Part shown: positions 9,433 through 15,920 of the stretch, in pieces
How the letters are laid out: every line of letters starts with the position of its first letter
Numbering within the stretch: position 1 is the first letter of the stretch
DNA from: Bacteroidota bacterium
GTDB lineage: Bacteria; Bacteroidota; Bacteroidia; AKYH767-A; OLB10
Direction of reading: 5' to 3'
Length of the DNA stretch: 35,712 nucleotides
Assembly (NCBI GenBank): GCA_963169675.1
Contig: CAUJFJ010000040.1
Span: 1 to 35,712, forward strand
The notes under the pieces: model-generated
Databases searched by the model: none
The model's input: the letters and a program-made list of their open reading frames with translations, nothing else
Told to the model about the DNA's origin: nothing
Made by a program: the position numbers and the translations under genes

Positions 9433-10131
9433 TTATAGTTTCCAGTTGATTGGTTTGCGGCCGGTGTTGAGTAATATTTCATTAACCTTTGAAAAATGTT
9501 TACATCCAAAAAATCCGTTGTACGCCGACAATGGAGACGGATGCGCTGCTTTAAGAACAAAATGCTTTCCTGTATCAATAATGGCCTCCTTTGCTTGTGC
9601 AAATCTTCCCCATAGGAGGAAAATTAATCCTTCTTTCTCTTCCGATAACAAACGGATAACTGCATTGGTGAATTGTTCCCATCCTTTATTCTGATGTGAC
9701 CCCGCTTCTCCAGCTCTTACAGTCAATGTTGCATTCAAGAGTAAAACACCCTGCTTTGCCCAGCTTTCCAGATTCCCCGACTCAGGAATCGGATATCCCA
9801 AATCATCCCTTATTTCTTTGAATATGTTTTGTAAAGAAGGTGGCTTTGGAATTCCCGGTGCAACCGAAAAGCACAACCCATGTGCCAGCCCGGGACCATG
9901 ATATGGATCCTGACCCAAAATGATCACCTTCACTGAATCAAAGGATGTGTGATCGAATGCATTGAAGATTTTATTGCCCGGTGGGTACAACTGCTTGCCG
10001 GCAGCCTTCTCATCCAGCAAAAAGGCCTTAAGATCAACGAAATACGAAGATTCAAATTCCTTTTTCAACCGATCTTTCCAGTCCTTGCTCAGCTTGGGAT
10101 CAACCCCTGGTGTATTTTTTATGACGCTCAT
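9433..10131 (-). CDS. ung: Uracil-DNA glycosylase, family 1
   Basis: Uracil-DNA glycosylase (232 aa) that removes uracil from DNA to start base-excision repair. The water-activating motif GQDPYHGPGLAHGL has the catalytic Asp at about 75. The uracil-binding Asn lies in LLNATLTV (about 133) and the minor-groove loop HPSPLSAYNGFFGCKHF begins at His197. Length and motifs are canonical for family 1. It is the first gene of the minus-strand run that continues into the BamA-like protein and rmuC. The ATG is unambiguous, since the upstream region (10132-10263) is non-coding. Confidence 0.97.
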   Translation of the reverse strand: MSVIKNTPGVDPKLSKDWKDRLKKEFESSYFVDLKAFLLDEKAAGKQLYPPGNKIFNAFDHTSFDSVKVIILGQDPYHGPGLAHGLCFSVAPGIPKPPSLQNIFKEIRDDLGYPIPESGNLESWAKQGVLLLNATLTVRAGEAGSHQNKGWEQFTNAVIRLLSEEKEGLIFLLWGRFAQAKEAIIDTGKHFVLKAAHPSPLSAYNGFFGCKHFSKVNEILLNTGRKPINWKL

Positions 10132-10263
10132 TTTGAGAGGTGAAAATTACCAATTTAATGCTTACACGCCTCAGATTAGCATATCAATGAACAATTTTAT
10201 ATATTTGACGTAATTATAGGTAAATCTATGCGTTGTTAGTAACTTATACTACTTATTAACATA

Positions 10264-10296
10264 TTGAATATATGTGATTTGAGTTTTGTTACTTTG
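10264..10296 (+). promoter_or_regulatory. Putative promoter of the 43-aa lipoprotein gene
   Basis: A TTG at 10264-10266 and TTACTTTG at 10289-10296 (one mismatch to TAnnTTTG) are 22 bases apart, within the Bacteroidota range. The predicted transcript would start near 10303, about 40 bases before the ATG at 10345. Confidence 0.4.
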
Positions 10297-10344
10297 CTTC
10301 CATTATCAACTGAATCCTCAAATCGAATCCGTAAAGAATATAAA

Positions 10345-10476
10345 ATGAAAAAAATAACTGCACTTCTCCTGTTGGTTTCTGCTATCGTTTTTGTGAGTTC
10401 TTGTAAGCCAAGGGAAAAATGCCCTGCTTATGGTAAAAACATGCCTAAGAAGGTGCAGCCTGCTGCTCATTCATAG
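10345..10476 (+). CDS. Small lipoprotein of unknown function, 43 aa
   Basis: Tiny lipoprotein: a Lys-rich start, a hydrophobic stretch and a lipobox-like VSSC (Cys20), leaving a mature peptide of only 24 residues. The peptide contains CPAYG, a motif I associate with short lipoproteins in many Bacteroidota whose role is not known. The frame extends upstream to 10264, but those residues are not leader-like and the putative promoter lies there, so the ATG at 10345 is preferred. The gene stands alone, with its own promoter and a strong hairpin terminator 22 bases after the stop, which argues that it is real and perhaps well expressed. Confidence 0.75.
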   Translation: MKKITALLLLVSAIVFVSSCKPREKCPAYGKNMPKKVQPAAHS

Positions 10477-10498
10477 TCAACTAGCACTCAAAATATCG

Positions 10499-10530
10499 AT
10501 CCGCCACCCCAAAGTGGCGGATTTTCATTT
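10499..10530 (+). terminator. Rho-independent terminator after the small lipoprotein gene
   Basis: Perfect stem CCGCCAC/GTGGCGG (10501-10507 with 10514-10520), extended by two A-T pairs, with a six-base loop CCCAAA and a T-rich tail on the + strand. Confidence 0.85.
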
Positions 10531-10577
10531 TTATACTATTCATAATCAATAACTTCTGATTTATTCTACTTATTTCC

Positions 10578-10609
10578 TTTGACTTTTATACTTTTAAGTA
10601 CTTACTTTG
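10578..10609 (+). promoter_or_regulatory. Putative promoter of the membrane protein-regulator pair
   Basis: TTTG at 10578-10581 and TTACTTTG at 10602-10609, spaced 20 bases apart, match the Bacteroidota pattern TTTG-N20-TAnnTTTG with one mismatch. The -7 box lies within the left arm of the palindrome at 10603-10621, an arrangement suited to repression. The start codon at 10629 leaves a leader of roughly a dozen bases. Confidence 0.5.
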
Positions 10610-10621
10610 CAATTCAAAGTA
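10603..10621. promoter_or_regulatory. Palindromic operator candidate 1 (TACTTTG-N5-CAAAGTA)
   Basis: Perfect 7-base arms around a 5-base spacer, overlapping the putative -7 box of the operon that encodes the winged-helix regulator. The core ACTTTG-N5-CAAAGT recurs at 11588-11610. The site also sits between two AAGTACTT palindromes whose centres are 21 bases apart. Confidence 0.55.
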
Positions 10622-10628
10622 CTTTCCA

Positions 10629-11264
10629 ATGGAATCAAATCAACACCTCGACAACCTTGCGCACATCAGGTCACTGATGGAGAAATCAACCCGCTTTCTT
10701 TCACTCAGTGGATTAACCGGAGTTGCTGCAGGAGTTTATGCCCTTGTGGCTGCCTTTATTGCGTGGTGGTACCTCGATAATCCTACCGTAGCCGCAACCT
10801 ATTCGCGATTGATTCATCCCCTCCAAATAAGCGGCATTTTGACTCACTACCTGTTTTTTGTTGCTCTGGCGGCAGCCACTTTGGCTATGTCACTGGTAAC
10901 CGGTATTGCATTTACTATGCGAAAAGCTTCCAAAAGAGGTGAAACAGTATGGAATAAAGCTTCCAAACGAATGGCCATTAATCTCATGATTCCTTTAGCT
11001 GCAGGAGGTTTGTTTTGTGCCCAATTGATCAACTACGGTCTTCCTGAATTAGTCGCACCTGCAATGCTTATTTTTTATGGTCTAGCCTTAATTAACGGAA
11101 GTAAATACACGCTGGAGGATATTAGGTATTTGGGATTAATTGAAATAGCACTTGGCATTTTGAACTTGTTTTTAATCTCATACGGCCTCTGGTTCTGGGC
11201 CATCGGTTTCGGATTGATGCATATTGTTTATGGGATAGCCATGTATTACAAATACGAAGCATGA
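10629..11264 (+). CDS. Conserved integral membrane protein, function unknown
   Basis: Protein of 211 aa that I do not recognise as a characterised family. A short hydrophilic N-terminus (HLDNLAHIRSLMEKS) is followed by about six hydrophobic spans (near 25-46, 72-97, 110-130, 135-152, 160-178 and 183-205), so it should sit in the inner membrane. No catalytic motif is evident. The stop overlaps the ATG of the winged-helix regulator by 4 bases (ATGA). This indicates coupled translation and suggests a functional pair, such as a membrane partner or sensor with its transcription factor; that role is inference. Its promoter overlaps a palindrome shared with the next transcription unit. Confidence 0.8.
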   Translation: MESNQHLDNLAHIRSLMEKSTRFLSLSGLTGVAAGVYALVAAFIAWWYLDNPTVAATYSRLIHPLQISGILTHYLFFVALAAATLAMSLVTGIAFTMRKASKRGETVWNKASKRMAINLMIPLAAGGLFCAQLINYGLPELVAPAMLIFYGLALINGSKYTLEDIRYLGLIEIALGILNLFLISYGLWFWAIGFGLMHIVYGIAMYYKYEA

Positions 11265-11551
11265 TTGGTAATCTCAATAAAGCTTTTGAAAACAGAGTCC
11301 GGCTCGGATTGATGTCGCTGCTTATGGTAAATGAGCAACTCGACTTCAACTCCATCAAAGAGTTGCTCGAAATTACTGATGGTAACCTGGCCAGCCATGT
11401 CACAGCATTGGAAAAAGCAGGCTATATTTCAATCATGAAACAATTTGTCGGCCGTAAGCCACAAACTTCTTATAAGGCAACTGCAGAAGGAATAAAAGCT
11501 TTTCAGGAACATCTTGCAGCTCTGGAAAAACTAATCAGAAAAATAAATTGA
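11261..11551 (+). CDS. Winged-helix transcriptional regulator (MarR/PadR-like, single domain)
   Basis: Small DNA-binding protein (96 aa) consisting almost only of one winged helix-turn-helix domain. Helix 1 includes NRVRLGLMSLLMVNE, the recognition helix is TDGNLASHVTALEKAGYI (about 39-56), and the wing runs across KQFVGRKPQTSYKATAEG (about 60-77). A final helix (LAALEKLIRKI) probably makes a dimer. No ligand domain, metal-binding Cys/His cluster or phospho-acceptor is seen. Translation is coupled to the membrane protein by a 4-base overlap. The two similar palindromes at 10603-10621 and 11588-11610 are its most likely operators, implying autoregulation and control of the DUF4173 unit. The family call is firm; the targets are inferred from position. 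Confidence 0.88.
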   Translation: MIGNLNKAFENRVRLGLMSLLMVNEQLDFNSIKELLEITDGNLASHVTALEKAGYISIMKQFVGRKPQTSYKATAEGIKAFQEHLAALEKLIRKIN

Positions 11552-11587
11552 TAAAAATTAATTCACAAATACAATAAAACACGCTTA

Positions 11588-11610
11588 TTCACTTTGAGAT
11601 ACAAAGTGAA
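11588..11610. promoter_or_regulatory. Palindromic operator candidate 2 (9-base arms, N5 spacer)
   Basis: Perfect inverted repeat TTCACTTTG / CAAAGTGAA around the 5-base spacer AGATA. It lies 18 bases before the DUF4173 start codon and 36 bases after the regulator stop. It shares the core ACTTTG-N5-CAAAGT and spacer length with the palindrome at 10603-10621. Confidence 0.6.
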
Positions 11611-11628
11611 ATCCTAAAACACCAAGCC

Positions 11629-13209
11629 ATGCTAAAAAAATATGCACTATCAATCACAGGACTGTTATTGCTGCTTATCTACAACTACATTTTCTGGAAC
11701 GAAAAACCGGGAATAAATTTTGGAATATTCAGCACATTACTTGCAGTTTCTCTGGCATTCATCAGACCGCAAATAATCTATCGCACAAACTGGTGGTTCG
11801 CGGTTGTTTGTGTTATAGTGACTGGAATTGGGGTAACACTATTTAATAGCGGCTTGTCGATTGCCATGCACTTTTTCAGTTGTTTGGTGATGATTGTATT
11901 TTCATGGCCGTCCAATGTCAAGTCACCTGCTGTAGCTATCATTAATTTTTTCGCAGGCGCATTCAACCAGGTGCAGACATTTTTTCAGCATGGGATTAAA
12001 TTTATTTCTAAAACTAAATCGGGAAGAACCTTTTTATACTACTTCAAAATAGCAATTGCTCCACTGGTGATCATGGGTATCTATCTGTTGTTGTATAGCG
12101 GCTCCAGCAATACTTTTGCTAACTATTTTAGCAGTTTCTTTAATACCATAGGTCAATTAATAGAGAACTTATTTGAGAATGTAAGTGCTCCGTGGCTGAT
12201 TTTTCTCCTTGGCGGGATGACCTTGATTGCTCTTGCGCTGAAATCAACACCTGCCATTCGCACCATGAATTATCTGAGTGAAGGTTTTGATGATTTATTC
12301 CGGCTTAATAAATCGACAAGAACACCTGGCGGGTTCCGTCAGATGATTTACAGACCGGTTACACCGATGAATGCTATTCGAAAACAATTTAAATCGGGAA
12401 TGCTATTGCTGATTGGCGTTAACATTTTGTTATTGATCTTTAACATTACGGATATTAAAGAAAACTGGTTCGGATATCAGGTGCCGGAAAATTTCAGTCT
12501 TAAAAATTTTGTGCATGAAGCAACCTGGTATTTAATTATAAGTATGTTGCTCTCCATTGTGATTTTACTCTATTACTTTCATGGAAACCTCAACTTCTAT
12601 AAGAAAAACAAAACCATCAAAATATTATCGTATGTATGGATTGTACAAAATACATTGCTTTGCACATCTGTATTACTCAGAAACTGGCACTATATTTCTT
12701 ACCATGGTCTTGCCTACAAAAGGATTGGAGTTTTAGTCTTTCTGGCTTTGGTAATTGTTGGATTAATATCCATGTACAAAAAAATCGAACAGCGAAAAAC
12801 TGCCAGATGGCTTCTCAAAATTAATTCACTGGCCTGTGCGTTTCTGCTTTCTTGTTTATCATTGGTTAACTGGGATCAGGTAATTGTGAAATATAACTTA
12901 AACCATGCCAATACAAGCGAAATCGATGTTGATTTCTATCTGAAGCTCGGACCAGCTGTATATCCGGTATTGTATGAAAACCTTGCTATTATAGAAAAAC
13001 AAATTAATGCACATCATGCCAAACCAACACGCTGGTGTAACACGCAAACCATTCAGGAATTTCGATCCCTGCTGAATACAAAAGCCTCCCGTTTCACTGA
13101 GGTCTACCCCAAATATACCTGGCCTTCCTATAACACTGCTGAAGCAACAGCCTACCATTGGTTAACATCGCAGAATGAAAATCTTAAATTATCTGAAGCC
13201 ATAAAATGA
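11629..13209 (+). CDS. DUF4173 domain-containing membrane protein
   Basis: Large integral membrane protein (526 aa) that fits the DUF4173 family (related to DUF4153), for which I know no established biochemical role. There are about a dozen hydrophobic spans. The loop after the first group of spans contains GFRQMIYRPVTPMNAIRK, followed by a span with GVNILLLIFNITDI. The C-terminal 100 residues are soluble (KLGPAVYPVLYENLAII, ending near HWLTSQNENLK). The gene begins 77 bases after the regulator, behind its own palindrome. It overlaps the next gene by 4 bases (ATGA), so it heads a subunit of the operon that also encodes the 240-aa and DUF1361 proteins. Confidence 0.8.
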   Translation: MLKKYALSITGLLLLLIYNYIFWNEKPGINFGIFSTLLAVSLAFIRPQIIYRTNWWFAVVCVIVTGIGVTLFNSGLSIAMHFFSCLVMIVFSWPSNVKSPAVAIINFFAGAFNQVQTFFQHGIKFISKTKSGRTFLYYFKIAIAPLVIMGIYLLLYSGSSNTFANYFSSFFNTIGQLIENLFENVSAPWLIFLLGGMTLIALALKSTPAIRTMNYLSEGFDDLFRLNKSTRTPGGFRQMIYRPVTPMNAIRKQFKSGMLLLIGVNILLLIFNITDIKENWFGYQVPENFSLKNFVHEATWYLIISMLLSIVILLYYFHGNLNFYKKNKTIKILSYVWIVQNTLLCTSVLLRNWHYISYHGLAYKRIGVLVFLALVIVGLISMYKKIEQRKTARWLLKINSLACAFLLSCLSLVNWDQVIVKYNLNHANTSEIDVDFYLKLGPAVYPVLYENLAIIEKQINAHHAKPTRWCNTQTIQEFRSLLNTKASRFTEVYPKYTWPSYNTAEATAYHWLTSQNENLKLSEAIK

Positions 13210-13928
13210 AAGTTGAATTTTCAATCACCAGAAATACCACTTTGGTAATACTATTCAGTTTGGCGATGGGCTTTCTCGAATCGGCAGTTGTGGTTTATCT
13301 CAGAGAACATTATTATCCGCTTGGCTTTCAATTTCCATTGGTGCCCGTTTCTTTAACAACAGGCATCACCGAAATTGCTCGCGAAGCAGCCACTGTAGTT
13401 ATGTTGGTGTGCATAGGATGGCTCGCAGGATTTAATGCCACTACCCGATTTGCTTATTTCATACTTTCTTTTGCTGTTTGGGATCTAATGTATTATATCG
13501 GACTAAAACTAGTTCTTGACTGGCCAGTTTCTATTCTTGAATGGGACATATTATTCCTCATCCCTTTTCCTTGGCTGGGCCCCGTTTTAGCTCCTTGTTT
13601 ACTATCTGCACTCATGATCATTCTTTCCTTATTCTTATTGAAAAATAGTGTTCAACAGTTATCAATCTTATTGCCGGTAAAATCCTGGTTGCTTCTGATT
13701 ACCGGATCGCTTGTTTGTATTGGGTCGTTTCTGTATGAATACATTCTTTACCGGCAAATGACCATCTCGTCATCCATTCTTCCGGCAAACGAAAGTCAAA
13801 TCATGGCCGATCTTAAAACGTTCATCCCGGGAGAATTTTCCTGGCTTTTCTTTCTATCGGGATTCCTGCTTTTAACCATACCGGTTTATAATCTCATTCT
13901 CAAATCATTCAGAAATACAATAGCATGA
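13206..13928 (+). CDS. Conserved polytopic membrane protein of unknown function
   Basis: Integral membrane protein (240 aa) with about six hydrophobic spans. I cannot name a family, but several segments look strongly constrained: MGFLESAVVVYLREHYYP in the first span, EIAREAATVVML, and a long WDILFLIPFPWLGPVLAP segment (about 116-133) rich in Trp, Pro and an Asp. Charged residues inside spans (Glu in FLES and REAA, Asp in WDLMYY and EWDI) hint at transport or an intramembrane enzyme, but no known catalytic motif is present. It overlaps both neighbours by 4 bases (ATGA), so it is translationally coupled to DUF4173 upstream and DUF1361 downstream. Confidence 0.75.
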   Translation: MKVEFSITRNTTLVILFSLAMGFLESAVVVYLREHYYPLGFQFPLVPVSLTTGITEIAREAATVVMLVCIGWLAGFNATTRFAYFILSFAVWDLMYYIGLKLVLDWPVSILEWDILFLIPFPWLGPVLAPCLLSALMIILSLFLLKNSVQQLSILLPVKSWLLLITGSLVCIGSFLYEYILYRQMTISSSILPANESQIMADLKTFIPGEFSWLFFLSGFLLLTIPVYNLILKSFRNTIA

Positions 13929-14626
13929 AAATACAGACAAAAAGAATTCCGGATCCGGGAAATAAATTAATTTCCATTTTATTGATGACAACAATAATTG
14001 CCTCCTCCTTGATTTTGTACCGTCACGAAATAACAGGCAACAAAACTTATCTTTTCCTGCTATGGAATTTGTTCCTGGCCTGGATTCCACTAATTATTTC
14101 AACATCATTAAAAGCATATACCTCAAAAAAAAGAAACGGACTATTACTGTTGCTTCCTGCTGCATTGTGGTTGCTGTTTTTCCCCAACACCCCTTACATC
14201 ATTACCGACTTGGTTCATCTTAAGCCCAGAAACGACATCGCCTATTGGTATGATTTTCTGATATTGATTTTCTGCTGCTTCAACAGCCTGTTTATAGCTT
14301 TTGCTTCACTAATACAAATGAAACGCATTATTCATAAATATCTCCCCGACTGGCTTAGTCATATTACAACCATTTCTATTTTGGTTTTAACCAGTTTCGG
14401 TATATATTTGGGGCGGTTTGAAAGATACAACAGTTGGGATCTGGTGGCTCAACCTGTCAATTTGTTTACTGATATTTATAGTTTGATCATAAATGCAGGA
14501 CAAAATCACCAAATGGTTTACGTGGTAGGTATACTTGCTATATTCCTTATCTTAAATTATTTCACACTCTTGTTTATAGTTAATGATGCCAGCCATGTCA
14601 ACGAATCAGCACAAAAAGAAAAATAG
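13925..14626 (+). CDS. DUF1361 domain-containing membrane protein
   Basis: Membrane protein (233 aa) of the DUF1361 family, function unknown. There are about six spans. The family-typical segments are LLWNLFLAWIPL (about 43-54), LLFFPNTPYIITDLVHLKP (about 83-101), the YWYDF loop and GIYLGRFERYNSWDL (about 160-174). The conserved Pro-Asn-x-Pro-Tyr and Arg-Phe-x-Arg-x-Asn-Ser-Trp groups are probably functional, although no reaction is known. It follows the 240-aa membrane protein with a 4-base overlap. Its 3' end contains the start of the diacylglycerol kinase gene (up to 44 bases shared), so the whole run should be one transcript. Confidence 0.85.
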   Translation: MKIQTKRIPDPGNKLISILLMTTIIASSLILYRHEITGNKTYLFLLWNLFLAWIPLIISTSLKAYTSKKRNGLLLLLPAALWLLFFPNTPYIITDLVHLKPRNDIAYWYDFLILIFCCFNSLFIAFASLIQMKRIIHKYLPDWLSHITTISILVLTSFGIYLGRFERYNSWDLVAQPVNLFTDIYSLIINAGQNHQMVYVVGILAIFLILNYFTLLFIVNDASHVNESAQKEK

Positions 14627-14960
14627 TTTCAGTTATGCAATAAGTGGCATCATAGAAGTCACCAAAACACAATGGAACTTTCGATTTCATCTTTTTGCCA
14701 TAATAGCTGTGATCATTTCGGGGTTCTTTTTTAAAGTTTCTACCAGCGAATGGCTGGCACTAATTGGTGTTATTGGATTGGTGCTGGTAGCAGAAACAAT
14801 AAACACCGCGCTTGAGTATCTGGTGGATTTAGTGTCGCCTGAATGGAATGAACTTGCCGGAAAAGTGAAAGATATTACTGCGGGAGCCGTATTAATTTCA
14901 GCAATAATTGCAGCCATCACCGGGCTGTTAATTTTTATTCCTAAAACCGGTTTGCTTTAG
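14583..14960 (+). CDS. dgkA: Diacylglycerol kinase family membrane protein
   Basis: Small three-span membrane kinase (125 aa) that phosphorylates a lipid alcohol, either diacylglycerol or undecaprenol; sequence alone does not decide. The signature ETINTALEYLVDLV (about 71-84) holds the catalytic Glu and Asn, and the conserved KVKDITAGAVLIS (about 94-106) follows. The N-terminal amphipathic segment (FSYAISGIIEVTKTQWNFRFH) is typical. In-frame ATGs at 14583, 14586 and 14595 are all possible starts. Each lies inside the DUF1361 gene, giving an overlap of 32-44 bases. The stop is 7 bases before the convergent guaD stop, with no clear hairpin between. Confidence 0.88.
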   Translation: MMPAMSTNQHKKKNSFSYAISGIIEVTKTQWNFRFHLFAIIAVIISGFFFKVSTSEWLALIGVIGLVLVAETINTALEYLVDLVSPEWNELAGKVKDITAGAVLISAIIAAITGLLIFIPKTGLL

Positions 14961-14967
14961 CAAGTAA

Positions 14968-15441
14968 TTAATACAACGATTTATCCGGATTTAATTTCCA
15001 CTTCTCAAAAACCTTTTCCGCATCTTTTTCGGGACAATGAATCATGGGAATTGATCTGACTTCAGGTTCAACCCCTATTTCATCATAAATAAAAGCATCA
15101 TCGAATCCGGCATCAGCAGCCTGATTTCTGGTATTTGCAAAATAGACACGTTCAGGCCTTGCCCAGTAAATAGCACCCAGGCACATAGGGCAAGGTTCAC
15201 AGGAGGTATAAATTTCACATCCGTCGAGCTGAAATGCTTTTAATCTGCTACATGCATCGCGGATTGCTACAATTTCAGCATGTGCAGTGGGGTCATTGAG
15301 AGAAGTCACACAATTAAAACCTTCACCAATAATTTCCCCATTTTTAACCACAATAGCCCCAAAAGGTCCTCCGTGCCCCGCAGCGGAACCGGTATCAGAC
15401 AATGCGATTACATACTTTAAGAATTCCTTATTGAAACTCAT
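14968..15441 (-). CDS. guaD: Guanine deaminase (CDA-fold nucleobase deaminase)
   Basis: Zinc deaminase of the cytidine-deaminase fold (157 aa), very like the short bacterial guanine deaminase that converts guanine to xanthine. Zn ligands are His54 in the HAE motif (Glu56 is the proton shuttle) and Cys84 and Cys87 in EPCPMC. Markers that separate guanine deaminase from tRNA adenosine deaminase include SCEPCPMCLGAIYWARP, the AADAGFDDAFIYDEI stretch and the length near 156. The upstream osmC gene ends 1 base before the ATG, so the two are cotranscribed. Confidence 0.92.
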   Translation of the reverse strand: MSFNKEFLKYVIALSDTGSAAGHGGPFGAIVVKNGEIIGEGFNCVTSLNDPTAHAEIVAIRDACSRLKAFQLDGCEIYTSCEPCPMCLGAIYWARPERVYFANTRNQAADAGFDDAFIYDEIGVEPEVRSIPMIHCPEKDAEKVFEKWKLNPDKSLY

Positions 15442-15442
15442 T

Positions 15443-15856
15443 TCAGATGGAATTGAAATTGAAGATTATATTCTGAACCACATCAGAATGAAGACTAAGT
15501 GCAACCGGACAATTATGTGCAGCGTGTTTCAAAATTCGTTGCTGACTCTCTGTATAATTTTGATGCGGAAATGTAAATTCAATTTTAACCTCACCTACTT
15601 TTCTGGGATTTGAAACCATAATTTTAGTGATGGCAATTTTGGTACCATCTATATCAAATTTGTGTTCCCTGGCTGCAATGCCCATAATTGTGAGCATGCA
15701 ACTTCCCAAAGATGCTGCTAGAAGGTCGGTTGGAGAAAAAGCCTCTCCTTTCCCCTGATTATCGACCGGAGCATCGGTTATAATTTCGGCACCTGATAGA
15801 ACATGTAGTGCATTGGTTCTCAGAGAACCTGAGTAAACTGTTTGAATTGTAGCCAT
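15443..15856 (-). CDS. OsmC family protein
   Basis: OsmC/Ohr-type protein (137 aa), a family of thiol peroxidases that reduce organic hydroperoxides. The two conserved Cys are present: Cys53 in AASLGSCMLTIMG and Cys116 in HAAHNCPVALSL. FSPTDLLAASLGSC is typical of the OsmC branch. The frame is open to 15994, but the added N-terminus is not conserved-looking and would run through the divergent promoter region. A perfect -7 box (TAATTTTG on the minus strand, 15862-15869) 5 bases before this ATG supports the short form and an almost leaderless message. It is the first gene of an osmC-guaD operon. Confidence 0.9.
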   Translation of the reverse strand: MATIQTVYSGSLRTNALHVLSGAEIITDAPVDNQGKGEAFSPTDLLAASLGSCMLTIMGIAAREHKFDIDGTKIAITKIMVSNPRKVGEVKIEFTFPHQNYTESQQRILKHAAHNCPVALSLHSDVVQNIIFNFNSI

Positions 15857-15861
15857 AGTGT

Positions 15862-15869
15862 CAAAATTA
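15862..15869 (-). promoter_or_regulatory. -7 promoter box of osmC-guaD
   Basis: Reads TAATTTTG on the minus strand, a perfect TAnnTTTG match 5 bases before the osmC ATG. No convincing -33 box is visible at the expected distance. Confidence 0.45.
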
Positions 15870-15880
15870 GGCATTTCCTG

Positions 15881-15912
15881 TTTGCATTCATCCTTTTCTT
15901 TACCTACCTTTG
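15881..15912 (+). promoter_or_regulatory. Consensus Bacteroidota promoter of the 252-aa barrel gene
   Basis: TTTG at 15881-15884, 20 bases, then TACCTTTG at 15905-15912: a perfect match in both boxes and spacing. The ATG at 15921 is 8 bases after the -7 box, so the message is nearly leaderless. This decides the start in favour of 15921 over 15858. Confidence 0.7.
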
Positions 15913-15920
15913 TTTTTAGA

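Noticed and set aside
9426-9602. N-terminal extension of the BamA-like protein up to the ATG at 9602
   Set aside because: It overlaps ung, its residues are not leader-like, and the signal peptide starts at the tandem ATG at 9425/9422.
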